Origin: Opitutaceae bacterium
GTDB taxonomy: Bacteria > Verrucomicrobiota > Verrucomicrobiia > Opitutales > Opitutaceae
Length of the DNA stretch: 64,000 nucleotides
NCBI GenBank assembly: GCA_023269585.1
Contig: JAHFTC010000002.1
Span: forward strand, 21,045-85,044
Reading direction: 5' to 3'
Below the pieces are notes generated by a model, which did not search any database, had not been told where the DNA came from, and saw nothing but the letters and a program-made list of their open reading frames with translations. Shown here in pieces: positions 33,074-41,475 of this stretch. Every line of letters begins with the position of its first letter. Positions within the stretch are counted from its first letter, which is position 1. A program made the translations under genes and the position numbers.

Positions 33074-34365
33074 GGCTGCGTCTCCACGGCTTTGAAGTCG
33101 AGACCGGTCAGAAGCTGAAGCGCGCCGCCAGCTTCGAGCGCTTCCTGCTGCGTCTCATAGAGCGCATCGATCGCTTCGAGATAAGAGTTCTGCAGTTCGA
33201 CATAGGTCGCCAGCGACACAGCACCGAGGCGATAGTGGCGGTCGGCGAGATCAGCGGCATCGCGAAATCTCGCGGCGGCCTCGGGCGACCATCTTGCGGT
33301 CTCGGCGAGCTTGGCAGCGAAGCGGTGCGTGGCGTTGATCACCTCGCGCTCCATGTTGCGCTGCGCGACAAAAACAGCGGCTTCCGCCTGCCGGCGGCGC
33401 GCCTCAGCCACGGCCACATTGGCCCGGGAGCGTCCGCTCACCGGCAGCGGTAACGAGAGCCCGACGCCGAAGGTGCGCTCCACATCGCCGGCTTTTGCCT
33501 GGGAATAGTACGGGCTGACCGTGAAACTCGGGCGGCCTTCGTTGCGTGCGAGCGAGACGACGAGCCCCTGTTGCTCCAGCTCGATCTTGGCCGTGCGGAA
33601 CTCGAAATTGTTCTCCCGCGCCGTATCGAGAATCGTCTCAAGATCGGGGGGATTGCGGTAGGCAGGTTTCGCGTCGGTCACTGTGATGGCCGTGTCCACG
33701 GGGAGACCACGGAGCTGATTGAGTTCCACGAGCGCGGCCTGCACGTCGAGTTGCGCCTCGGTCGCGCGGTGTTGCAGGGTGAGTTCCTGCGCTTCGATCA
33801 CACGGGTTTCGAGTAGCGGCGTGATGCCGCCTGGGTCGCGTGCCAAGAAGAGTTCGCGCAACGCCTGGTAGCGTTGGGCGACCTCCGCCGCGGCCTGCGC
33901 GCGCTCCTGTGCGGCGTGAAGGCCGTACGCGAGCGTGCGGGCACGGTGGGCGAGCGCGGCCTTGAAACGGGCCAGGCCGAGTTCGGCCAGCGCGATATCG
34001 TGGTTTGCGATGGCCTTCCGCAACGACAAGCGGCCCGGCCAATCGAAGGTTTGCGAGAGGGACACCGCCCAGGCGGTGCCTTCGCCGGCGAGCATGCCAC
34101 CGGCATCAGTCACGCGCTTGCGGCCCAAGTCGAGCGACAGCTCGGGATTCTCGCGGGTGCCGGCGGCCTTGCGCCCCGCCTTGGCGGCGGCGATCTCAGC
34201 TTCGTAGAAGGCGAGTTCGGGATTCTTGGCTACGATGGCGCTGACGATGGATTGGACGGAAACCGGGGCATCCGGCTGTGGCGCCGTCTGAGCGCGCCCG
34301 GTAACCGCGAGTACAAGGAGCCCGACAAGCGGGCACAAATTGGAGACAAAAGAGAATGACTTCAT
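33070..34365 (-). CDS. czcC: TolC-family outer-membrane efflux protein, CzcC-type
   Basis: A 431-residue exported protein with signal peptide FVSNLCPLVGLLVLAVTGRA. It is mostly helical, with two TolC-like repeats (SIVSAIVAKNPELAFYEAEI; TILDTARENNFEFRTAKIEL) and the conserved GVGLSLPLPVSGRSR strand region. The family forms the outer-membrane duct of RND exporters. Length agrees with CzcC (about 420). It is followed by the membrane-fusion and pump genes in the usual CBA order. Confidence 0.9.
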   Translation of the reverse strand: MKSFSFVSNLCPLVGLLVLAVTGRAQTAPQPDAPVSVQSIVSAIVAKNPELAFYEAEIAAAKAGRKAAGTRENPELSLDLGRKRVTDAGGMLAGEGTAWAVSLSQTFDWPGRLSLRKAIANHDIALAELGLARFKAALAHRARTLAYGLHAAQERAQAAAEVAQRYQALRELFLARDPGGITPLLETRVIEAQELTLQHRATEAQLDVQAALVELNQLRGLPVDTAITVTDAKPAYRNPPDLETILDTARENNFEFRTAKIELEQQGLVVSLARNEGRPSFTVSPYYSQAKAGDVERTFGVGLSLPLPVSGRSRANVAVAEARRRQAEAAVFVAQRNMEREVINATHRFAAKLAETARWSPEAAARFRDAADLADRHYRLGAVSLATYVELQNSYLEAIDALYETQQEALEAGGALQLLTGLDFKAVETQP

Positions 34366-34483
34366 TGGAGATTATCTGGTGAGGAGGGTGGAATCATGCG
34401 GGCGCACAAAGGCCCGGAGAGGCGCAACGCACACGGCGTTCGCGCAGAGATCAGAGAAGCCGATCAGTCCTCGCAGGGACCAA

Positions 34484-34885
34484 TCAGGCCAGAATCGACG
34501 AAGGCGCGCGCGGCAGCTGAGCTGCCCGGCGCGCAAAGTGCCATGTCGGCACCCATCCCAACGGACCGTCGATTCCTTGCGTGAACTCGACCAACGGCTC
34601 CGCAAGCAACGGAGGCGCGATCAATCCCAAGCACACCAAACAGGAGCACGCCAGCAAGGCCGTCATGGGTACCTTAACCGAAGCGGTCGAGGAAACGGCT
34701 GAACCTTGCTCGACGAGATCGCAGCGATCCTCCGCGCACTGTTGGCTTGAAGCACAACAGCCGGAAGCCGCCGCATCATCGCGCTGCGAATCCAGCATCA
34801 CGGCCGCCTCTAAACCGCAATGATTTGTCGCGGTCAGCCATAGGGCCAACAGAGCGAAAGCAAATATGCGGCGGAGAATCGGCAC
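34484..34885 (-). CDS. Cys-rich exported protein at head of metal operon
   Basis: A 133-residue protein with N-terminal hydrophobic signal (RIFAFALLALWLTATNHCG). A Cys-rich stretch (SGCCASSQQCAEDRCDLVEQ) and a second hydrophobic segment (TALLACSCLVCLGLIAPPLL) follow. It is the first gene of the efflux operon, 118 bp upstream of czcC. Small proteins of this build often precede czcCBA genes in related bacteria and may bind or sense the metal in the envelope. The role is not established. Confidence 0.65.
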   Translation of the reverse strand: MPILRRIFAFALLALWLTATNHCGLEAAVMLDSQRDDAAASGCCASSQQCAEDRCDLVEQGSAVSSTASVKVPMTALLACSCLVCLGLIAPPLLAEPLVEFTQGIDGPLGWVPTWHFARRAAQLPRAPSSILA

Positions 34886-35005
34886 GGCGGTGAGAGAGTT
34901 TGGCTTATCGCATTTGTCAATTCTCTGATGCGAACAGACCGGTGGCGGCGAGGGGAAATCCGCTCTACGAGTACTCGATTCCGCGAGTGAGGAGAGCTCT
35001 TGCTT

Positions 35006-36996
35006 CTAGCCCGACTTCCGCTACTGGAGGCGATTTTTGGGTATTTTCGGGGCTTTGGCGCGCGTAAGTCGTTGGCCCAGCGGGATCGAACTTTCTCAAA
35101 GTGCGTGTAGTCCCGACCTACCCCCTATACGGGGTCGCCGCGGGCTGATAAACTGTGGCCGTGTTCCTGAAGTGTCGTATCCGCAAGAAGGACGGCAAAG
35201 AGCACCGCTCCTGGTCGGTGGTGGAGAGCCGCCGGTTCAGCGACGGCAAGGTGGCGCACCGCCACGTGCTCTACCTGGGCGAAATCAACGACAGCCAGCG
35301 GCTGGCCTGGCAGCGCAGTATCAGCGTCTTCGATGAAGACAGCGGGCAATCGCGCCAGCTCGCGCTCTTCCCGGCCGACCGGCCCTTGCCGGGTGATACC
35401 GACGCGGTGCAGGTCCAGCTCGGCCGGCTGCGCCTGGAGCGGCCGCGGCAGTGGGGCGCGTGTTGGCTGGCCGACGAACTTTGGCGCACGCTGCACCTGG
35501 ACGACTTCTTCGCCGCGCGTCTGCCGGTGAGTCGCGAGGGCACGACGTGGGAGAAGATCCTGCGCGTCCTGACAATCTACCGACTGCTCTCACCAGGCAG
35601 CGAGTGGCGGCTGCACCGGCATTGGTTCTCAACGACAGCGTTGCCCGACCTGCTTGGCGTCGACGCGCGGGCCGCGCAGGACGACACGCTCTACCGCTGT
35701 CTCGACCTGCTGTTGCCGCACAAGGAGGAGCTCTTCGGGCATCTGCGCCAGCGCTGGAGCGACTTGTTCGACACCCGTTTCGAGGTGCTCCTCTACGACC
35801 TGACCAGCACCTACTTCGAATGCCCCGTGCCCACCGACGAGGCCGACCCGCGCCGCTTCGGCTACAGCCGCGACAAGCGCGGCGACTGCGTCCAAGTTGT
35901 GGTTACACTGGTGGTCACCCCCGAGGGCCTGCCGCTGGCCTACGAGATGTTGCCCGGCAATACCGCCGACAAGACCACGTTGCGCGACATGCTCGCCACG
36001 ATCCAGCGCCGCTACGGCCAGGCCGAGCGTATCTGGGTCATGGACCGCGGCATCCCCACCGAGGAGGTCCTCGCTGAGTTGCGCACGGCTGATCCACAGG
36101 TGCGCTACCTGGTGGGCACGCCCAAGGGTCGGCTCACCAAGCTGGAAGCCGCGCTGGCCGAGCGCCCGTGGAGCGAGGTCCGGCCGCAACTGCGCGTGAA
36201 ACTGCTCCCCCAGGACGGTGAACTTTACGTGCTCGCCGAGAGCGGCGCGCGCATCGGCAAGGAGCGCGGCATGCGCCGGCGGTTGCTGAAAGCGTATTGG
36301 AAACGCTTGGGCGAACTGAAGAAACAGCAACCCGACCGCGACACGTTGCTCAAGAAACTCGGAGCCGCGCAGCACGCCGCCGGCCGCGTCGTCAACGGTC
36401 TGGTACAGGTCGAGGTCGGGCCCGAAGGCACACTGAGCTATCGGCTTGATCGCGTTGCTGTGCGCCGCGCCCGTAGCCGCGAAGGCCGTTACCTGCTGCG
36501 CACCAACCTGGCCGCCGACGATCCCGCGCTGATCTGGCGCTGCTACATGCAGCTGTGCCACGTCGAGGAGGCGTTCCGCACGCCCAAGGGCGACCTCGGC
36601 CTGCGTCCGATCTTCCACCACAAGCCTGAACGCATCGAGGCCCACCTCTTCGTCGCCTTCCTGGCGTACTGCTTGTCTATTACCCTGCGCCAACAACTGC
36701 GCCCGCTGGCCCCCGGGCTGATGCCGCGTGTCGTGTTAGAAAAACTCGCCGGCCTGCAAATGCTCGACGTGGTCATCCCCACCACCGATGGACGCGAACT
36801 GCTGCTGCGCCGCCGCACCGAGCCGGATCATGACATCGCCCTGCTGCTGGATCGACTCGGCCGCACGTTACCTGATCAACCCCCGCCCAAGATCGGCCCG
36901 GCGCGCAGCCCAATGTAGTCCCGACCTTTGCCATGCCCGGGCGATGGATCAACGACTTGTGTTTCCTTTCGCCTCCAGTTGCGGAAGTCGGGCTAG
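35006..36996 (+). mobile_element. IS1634-family insertion sequence, 1991 bp
   Basis: Terminal inverted repeats at 35006-35033 and 36969-36996 match at 27 of 28 positions (outer ends CTAGCCCGACTTCCGC). One long transposase gene fills the interior. No target-site duplication is apparent: the five bases outside the left end are TGCTT and outside the right end TGTGG. A 14-bp direct repeat TGTAGTCCCGACCT lies inside, at 35106-35119 and 36914-36927, bracketing the transposase gene. The element is inserted between the metal operon and the integrase. Confidence 0.85.
35155..36918 (+). CDS. IS1634-family (IS4 group) DDE transposase
   Basis: A 587-residue transposase starting at GTG (VAVFLKCRIRKKDGKEHRSW, GTG translated as Met). 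The DDE triad is in LLYDLTSTYFECP (first Asp), IWVMDRGIPTEEV (second Asp) and HVEEAFRTPKGDLGLRPIFH (Glu in the Y-(2)R-(3)E-(6)K-like region). The catalytic core is interrupted by a beta-strand insertion, as in IS4-group enzymes. It runs unbroken with no frameshift, so it is probably active. Its stop codon lies inside the right-hand 14-bp direct repeat. Confidence 0.92.
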   Translation: MAVFLKCRIRKKDGKEHRSWSVVESRRFSDGKVAHRHVLYLGEINDSQRLAWQRSISVFDEDSGQSRQLALFPADRPLPGDTDAVQVQLGRLRLERPRQWGACWLADELWRTLHLDDFFAARLPVSREGTTWEKILRVLTIYRLLSPGSEWRLHRHWFSTTALPDLLGVDARAAQDDTLYRCLDLLLPHKEELFGHLRQRWSDLFDTRFEVLLYDLTSTYFECPVPTDEADPRRFGYSRDKRGDCVQVVVTLVVTPEGLPLAYEMLPGNTADKTTLRDMLATIQRRYGQAERIWVMDRGIPTEEVLAELRTADPQVRYLVGTPKGRLTKLEAALAERPWSEVRPQLRVKLLPQDGELYVLAESGARIGKERGMRRRLLKAYWKRLGELKKQQPDRDTLLKKLGAAQHAAGRVVNGLVQVEVGPEGTLSYRLDRVAVRRARSREGRYLLRTNLAADDPALIWRCYMQLCHVEEAFRTPKGDLGLRPIFHHKPERIEAHLFVAFLAYCLSITLRQQLRPLAPGLMPRVVLEKLAGLQMLDVVIPTTDGRELLLRRRTEPDHDIALLLDRLGRTLPDQPPPKIGPARSPM

Positions 36997-37215
36997 TGTG
37001 GTTCTGGGATCCGCGTTTTCTTTTGTGGTTCGTCGGCTGCAACGACCCAGAGCAGCAAACTTCGGAAAGGCGAAGCCTGCTCGCCGAGCAGCTCCAAAGA
37101 TCGACTGCCTCCATCGAATTTGCTCGGGGTGGAAGCGTTGATTCAGCTGAAAGCCCGAGGCCGTGTGGATCTCGCCAACGCAAGGCAACCGGCGAACAGG
37201 TGGTTGGCATTCATG

Positions 37216-38592
37216 CTATTGCGATGCTCGCCGCGGCTTTCTCAGCCTGGTCCGGGATGGGCCGGCGTTCTCGGCGGGCAGAGGGACCTCAATCCGGCGC
37301 CTCTTTTCGACGTAGTGGGCGGAAGTTGTGCTGATGTCCCGGTGACCGAGATGCTGACGCGCAGCTTCGATTCCGAAGGCGGAAGCCACGAGCGATCCTG
37401 ACTCCTTGCGGAGGGCGTGAACGGCTTTGCGTTGCTTAATCCCTTTCTCCTTCAGCCAGGCCTGCAACTGCCGCCAGGTACGATCAGCTCGGTAATAGCC
37501 GTAAGTTGCCGTTGGATTCGAGTCTCCGCCTTCCAGCACGAATTCCGAGGTGCTGCCCTTCATGTAGCCGCGCAACACGTCGAGAGCTCCAGGCGCAAGA
37601 TCGACCGTGCGCTGGCTTTCCTCCGTCTTGGGCTCGAAATGGGCGGTGCGGCGAATGTGAATCTGCCGGGCCTGGAAATCGATCTGCGCCCACGTCAATG
37701 TATCCGCCTCCTTGCGCCGCAACCCGCCCCAGAGACAGAGGACAAGGGCCAGATATTGCTGCGGATTGGCCTTTCGCAGTTCCCGGGCTGCGCAGGCCAG
37801 CAGCCATTCCGGGTTGATGTCCGAATGGTAGCGCTGCGGGCCCGGGTCCTTGATCTTCACTCCGGCGAATGGAGTCGGCGGCAGCGGGACCTTGAGCACC
37901 CTGAGCACATCCGGAGAAAAGAGCGCCCGGGAGCAGCGCAGAAACGACGCCGCCGAGCGTTCCGCCGATTTCCGCGCAATGGGATCGGCCGCAGCCCTAG
38001 CCGTGTATTCATTCCTCCAAGCGGCAAGCGACTCAGGCGTGAGCAGCGAGAGCGATTGGTCGTCCACCTTCTTCAGCCAGGCTTTGTGTCCGCCATTCAC
38101 GTGGTCGTACTTCGCCCGCAACGCCTTCCCCTTCAATCCGGCATCCACCTTGGCGAGATCGGCCATGATCCGCCGCAGCATCCCCGAGTAGCGGCGCACT
38201 GTGATCGGTCGGAGGTGACCGCGTTTTCCGACATCGGCGAGGAACTCGCCGAGGGTGCAAACCGAGGCCTTGAATTGCACACTCGGCTTGTACTTGGCCA
38301 AGGTCGCCGGCCAACCGGCAGCGACAAGGGAGAGAAAGATGTCGCGCGCCTTGGCCGCCGCGGCGGCTTGGTTGGCCGTCTCAAGGTTGAACCAAGCTTC
38401 CTTCCCGAGATGGAACATCCGCACCTGCCACTCGGGAATGATCACGATCCTGCCATCACGATCCTGATACTGGCGCTGCTTCAACCGCGGTTTCCAGTAG
38501 TCCTGATGTGTCCGTGCCGCGCGTACAGCGCTGTCAGCGGGATTTGTCTGTCCGGTTTCTGTCCGGTTTTGGAAGTCCTCGGAAGTCTTCAT
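37216..38592 (-). CDS. Tyrosine recombinase / ICE integrase
   Basis: A 458-residue phage-type integrase starting MKTSEDFQNRTETGQTNPAD, with AGAGGAA just upstream of the ATG. An upstream frame extension of 29 residues is rejected. An SAM-like core-binding domain (about 120-230) precedes the catalytic domain with R292/R293 (LWGGLRRKEAD), the H-x-x-R box at 392-395 (HALRKESG), His-417 and the nucleophile Tyr-427 (HLGHRDISTTSAHY). All catalytic residues are present. It catalyses excision and insertion of the element at the tRNA-Lys site 110 bp from its start. Confidence 0.9.
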   Translation of the reverse strand: MKTSEDFQNRTETGQTNPADSAVRAARTHQDYWKPRLKQRQYQDRDGRIVIIPEWQVRMFHLGKEAWFNLETANQAAAAAKARDIFLSLVAAGWPATLAKYKPSVQFKASVCTLGEFLADVGKRGHLRPITVRRYSGMLRRIMADLAKVDAGLKGKALRAKYDHVNGGHKAWLKKVDDQSLSLLTPESLAAWRNEYTARAAADPIARKSAERSAASFLRCSRALFSPDVLRVLKVPLPPTPFAGVKIKDPGPQRYHSDINPEWLLACAARELRKANPQQYLALVLCLWGGLRRKEADTLTWAQIDFQARQIHIRRTAHFEPKTEESQRTVDLAPGALDVLRGYMKGSTSEFVLEGGDSNPTATYGYYRADRTWRQLQAWLKEKGIKQRKAVHALRKESGSLVASAFGIEAARQHLGHRDISTTSAHYVEKRRRIEVPLPAENAGPSRTRLRKPRRASQ

Positions 38593-38702
38593 GTTTCCTC
38601 TAGCTCCGAAATTTAGTGGGCTATTTCTCAGAGGCAAACAGCTCCGTAAGTCGACACACTTGAGGACATGTACGGACAACTGAAGACAGCCTTAACAAAA
38701 AA

Positions 38703-38747
38703 CTCTTAATCAATTGGTCGAGGGTTCGAGTCCCTCCGAAGCCACCA
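38703..38747 (+). repeat. attR: 3' fragment of tRNA-Lys(CTT)
   Basis: A 45-bp segment contains the anticodon loop CTCTTAA, variable loop, complete T-arm (GAGGG-TTCGAGT-CCCTC at 38720-38736), the 3' acceptor strand CGAAGCC, discriminator A and encoded CCA (38745-38747). The 5' half (acceptor 5' strand, D-arm, anticodon 5' stem) is absent: the sequence left of it is element DNA. This is what integration into the 3' end of a tRNA gene leaves at the distal end. It is not a functional tRNA. Confidence 0.85.
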
Positions 38748-38754
38748 CTTTAAG

Positions 38755-38785
38755 CCTCCCACCGCCACGCGATTGGGAGGTTTTT
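38755..38785 (+). terminator. Terminator of the original tRNA-Lys gene
   Basis: CCTCCCA (38755-38761) pairs with TGGGAGG (38774-38780) and is followed by five T residues, just downstream of the encoded CCA. Confidence 0.65.
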
Positions 38786-38953
38786 GTTTTTCCGAGTCCG
38801 TCGCGGGCACCCGCTGGAGAGCGCCCCCGTCTCGAATACTGCCACCACTGGGCGGGCCGGAGCGATGCCGGCCGTGGGCCGAGGAGCTCCGTTCCCCTTC
38901 CCCTCGTCCGGGGCAGGACCGATGCCGTCTTTGATGCCGGCCGAAGTTCGGGC

Positions 38954-38972
38954 GGGTAGCACTACACCCCAT
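38954..38972 (+). promoter_or_regulatory. ACCCCAT-type stress motif upstream of PRC-barrel gene
   Basis: GGGTAGCACTACACCCCAT ends 83 bp before the preferred ATG at 39055. One of nine related sites in the 38.9-53.7 kb region. Confidence 0.45.
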
Positions 38973-39054
38973 GGCGACGCCTGCCGTTTCACGGCATTGT
39001 GGCGCAAAGAGCGCGAGGCTCTTTGCAACGCAACCAACCACTGAAAGGGAAGCT

Positions 39055-40275
39055 ATGACACGAACAATTCTCACTCTCATCGGAGCGTCCGCGCTCGCGG
39101 TTCTGCCGGTCCCTGTTCTGGCCGGCACCGCGGCAGCTCAGCCAACCGACCTCACTTCGCCACACCAACAGTCCATGGCCACGGCGAGCAAATCGGCCAA
39201 GACCAGCGATCTGATCGGAACGGAAGTACACAACTACCAGGATGAAAAGCTCGGGAAGGTGGTAGACCTGGCGGTCGACGTCGAATCGGGACGTCTCGTG
39301 CAGGTCATTCTATCCTCCGGCGGATTCGCGGGGATCGGAGGGACGCTGTACGCGGTGCCCCCGAGTGCGCTCCACTATGACACCACCAAGACCGTTGTTC
39401 GTCTGGATGCGGACGCGGCGAAGGTGAAGGCGGCGCCGGAATTCGAGATGTCCAAGTGGAATGATTCGTTCGATGCCGCCCATCTCGCGAAAGCCTCCAA
39501 CCACTACGGCGCAACCAAAGCGCGCGAGAACGACACGGCCAAGGGGATCGCAGGAGCCCCCACCAGCGACAAGGAAAGGTCCTCCGCGATGCCAGCCCGT
39601 CGCGACGGCCAGTTCCAGAAGGCGAGCAAACTGGTGGGCATGCAGGTGGAGAACCTACAAGGGGACAAATTGGGCGACGTGAACAACTTGCTGGTCAATC
39701 TTTCGACCGGCCGGGTTGTCGCGGTGGTCGTTTCAAGCGGTGGTTTCCTTGGAATCTCGGATGAGTTGAGCGCGCTGCCGCCCTCCGCTCTACGCTTCAG
39801 CCAAGACCGTGAGAGCCTTCAACTGGACGCCACCAAGGAGTCCTTGGCGGGGGCACCGCACTTCAAATCAACCCAATGGCCGGACTTCGACCAGCCCGGC
39901 TATGCCGCGGCCCTCACGCAGTCCTTCCGCGGTGATTCCTACGCCCGGCCCGTCGCGCCCCAGGAGCCGGACAATACGGCGCGCAACGTTCGCGATCGGG
40001 ACGACAAATCCCTCACCCCGTTGGACCAGGGTAATGGGAAGGCGGATGTGGATCTCAGCGCACGGATCCGCAAGGAGATCATGGCCTCCGATCGCCTGTC
40101 GACGAACGGCAAGAACGTGAAAGTGATCACCCGCGACGCCCATGTGACTCTCCGCGGTCCGACCGATTCCGCCGAGGAGAAACGCCTCATCGGAGAGATC
40201 GCCGGCCGCATCGCTGGCGCCGGGAACGTCGACAACCAGTTGGAGGTGAAATCCACCTCCGCAGCTAGCCTGTAA
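39055..40275 (+). CDS. Exported double PRC-barrel and BON domain protein
   Basis: A 406-residue protein with signal peptide (TRTILTLIGASALAVLPVPV). Two PRC-barrel repeats follow, at about 50-130 (SDLIGTEVHNYQDEKLGKVV) and 185-265 (LVGMQVENLQGDKLGDVNNL). The C-terminal BON domain (about 330-400, DLSARIRKEIMASDRLSTNG) ends in a VDNQLEV strand. BON domains bind phospholipid and PRC barrels mediate contacts, so an envelope-stress stabilising role is likely. AAGGGAAG precedes the ATG, and an ATG 28 codons upstream lies inside the regulatory motif and is rejected. Confidence 0.8.
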   Translation: MTRTILTLIGASALAVLPVPVLAGTAAAQPTDLTSPHQQSMATASKSAKTSDLIGTEVHNYQDEKLGKVVDLAVDVESGRLVQVILSSGGFAGIGGTLYAVPPSALHYDTTKTVVRLDADAAKVKAAPEFEMSKWNDSFDAAHLAKASNHYGATKARENDTAKGIAGAPTSDKERSSAMPARRDGQFQKASKLVGMQVENLQGDKLGDVNNLLVNLSTGRVVAVVVSSGGFLGISDELSALPPSALRFSQDRESLQLDATKESLAGAPHFKSTQWPDFDQPGYAAALTQSFRGDSYARPVAPQEPDNTARNVRDRDDKSLTPLDQGNGKADVDLSARIRKEIMASDRLSTNGKNVKVITRDAHVTLRGPTDSAEEKRLIGEIAGRIAGAGNVDNQLEVKSTSAASL

Positions 40276-40312
40276 ACCACGCAACCCAACACGAAAAAGA
40301 ACCACCACTACC

Positions 40313-40900
40313 ATGGCAAAGAAATCAGTATTCTGCATCGCAGCCACCGCCGCCCAGGCGGACTACATCGTCGATCAACTCAAGTCGGCGGACTTCTCCA
40401 ACAATGACATCTCCGTGCTGTTTCCCGACAAGGGGACCACGCGGGATTTCGCCCATGAGAAGAACACCAAAGCTCCGGAAGGGGCGATCACCGGCGTGGG
40501 CGCGGGCGGGATGGTCGGCGGTGCCCTGGGTTGGATCGCCGGCATCGGGGCACTGGCTATTCCGGGCGTCGGCCCGTTCATTGCCGCCGGTCCGATCATC
40601 GCCGCGTTGAGCGGCGCCGCAATCGGCGCCACCGTCGGCGGTATCGCGGGCGGCCTGATCGGGATGGGTATCCCGGAACTGGAGGCCAAGCGCTACGAAG
40701 GCAAGATTCGGTCGGGCAACATCCTCATCGCCGTCCACGCGGAGGACTCCGACGAGGTCAAGCGGGCGCGCGACATCTTCACGCAAGCCCACGCGGAAGA
40801 CATCTCCACGACCGGAGCGGCGGCGACCGTGCAGGATGCGAAAGCGACCCCCGCGACACCGGCACCCGCCTATGACACGCGCCGCGGCTTGAAGGAGTGA
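40313..40900 (+). CDS. Glycine-zipper stress protein (YflT-like N-terminus)
   Basis: A 195-residue protein. The N-terminal domain (KKSVFCIAATAAQADYIVDQ) resembles the YflT/general-stress 17M type. A long Gly/Ala-rich membrane-type segment (about 60-120, GAGGMVGGALGWIAGIGALA, then IGATVGGIAGGLIGMGIP) follows, then a GNILIAVHAEDSDEV domain repeat. Genes of this kind are typical of general stress regulons. It starts 37 bp after the PRC-barrel gene, so it probably belongs to the same transcript. A perfect hairpin follows 38 bp downstream. Confidence 0.7.
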   Translation: MAKKSVFCIAATAAQADYIVDQLKSADFSNNDISVLFPDKGTTRDFAHEKNTKAPEGAITGVGAGGMVGGALGWIAGIGALAIPGVGPFIAAGPIIAALSGAAIGATVGGIAGGLIGMGIPELEAKRYEGKIRSGNILIAVHAEDSDEVKRARDIFTQAHAEDISTTGAAATVQDAKATPATPAPAYDTRRGLKE

Positions 40901-40938
40901 CGCCCGCGTAATCAGCACTGCGTTACAAACGGAACCAC

Positions 40939-40965
40939 TAGCCGGCGATCCCACATCGCCGGCTA
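40939..40965 (+). terminator. Hairpin terminator after glycine-zipper gene
   Basis: An 11-bp perfect stem TAGCCGGCGAT / ATCGCCGGCTA with a CCCAC loop. The following tail (ATTCTTG) is only weakly T-rich. Confidence 0.6.
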
Positions 40966-41141
40966 ATTCTTGCCTACCTCCCCATCGGAAACCGCAAGCT
41001 CCCGGCCAGCGCGTCGGCTTCACGGCGTGCCACTGAGCAGCCCACTGGGCGGGCGCCAGGCTTCGTGCCGGCCGAATCGACAACGGAGGCCCCGACCCGG
41101 CCTTGGGACAACTCCTCTCGATCCCGAAAACCCGAAACAGC

Positions 41142-41354
41142 ATGACAAACCCTCCAGCCACTATCACGTTCTTCAACACGCCTTCTCCCGTCCCGGCGCC
41201 GGTCGCTACCGCCTGCGAATTAGTCCGCCGAGAACTCCAGAAGCTTCGCACCGGAGACGGCCCCTTACGATCGCGCAAGCACGCCATTGCGGTCGGGCTT
41301 GCGACCGCGCGCCGCATGGAAAGAGCCGGTCGCCTTGCGCTCGGCGTCCACTGA
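41142..41354 (+). CDS. Small DUF6496-like protein
   Basis: A 70-residue protein starting MTNPPATITFFNTPSPVPAP. Its second half, ELQKLRTGDGPLRSRKHAIA followed by VGLATARRM, has the KSG...RKQAIAIALSEAR-type helix characteristic of DUF6496 proteins of stress-associated loci. An upstream ATG would add 13 residues. Function unknown. No membrane segment; probably a basic, nucleic-acid-associated protein. Confidence 0.55.
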   Translation: MTNPPATITFFNTPSPVPAPVATACELVRRELQKLRTGDGPLRSRKHAIAVGLATARRMERAGRLALGVH

Positions 41355-41475
41355 CTGTCGGCCCGACAAGGCGTCGCTGGAACTTCGTGCCGCCGTCGCC
41401 GGCGCCGAAGAGCACAGCGCACCCGAGGCGGTCCGCGCGCCGAAGATGGGGAGGCCCGCCGCCGGAGCCATGGGC

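Larger units (their letters stand above)
1..38747. mobile_element. Right-hand part of an integrative and conjugative element (left end outside window)
   Basis: The segment carries a complete-looking set of conjugation genes: MobF relaxase, TraD-like coupling protein and P-type T4SS. It also holds cargo (AAA+/subtilisin pair, metal-resistance operon), an IS and a tyrosine integrase. The integrase gene is read away from a 45-bp tRNA-Lys 3' fragment that ends at 38747, the usual signature of attR left by insertion into a tRNA gene. No second copy of the fragment and no intact tRNA were found, so attL lies left of base 1. Function as a transferable ICE is inferred. Confidence 0.8.
38593..39054. 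other. Element/chromosome junction region
   Basis: 462 bp without a protein gene. It holds the integrase promoter region, the tRNA-Lys 3' fragment (38703-38747), a tRNA terminator (38755-38785), an ACCCCAT-type motif (38954-38972) and the leader of the PRC-barrel gene. Nothing else recognisable. Confidence 0.7.

Noticed and set aside
36997..37215. Possible gene remnant between the IS and the integrase stop
   Set aside because: Short frames without motifs on either strand; nothing recognisable.
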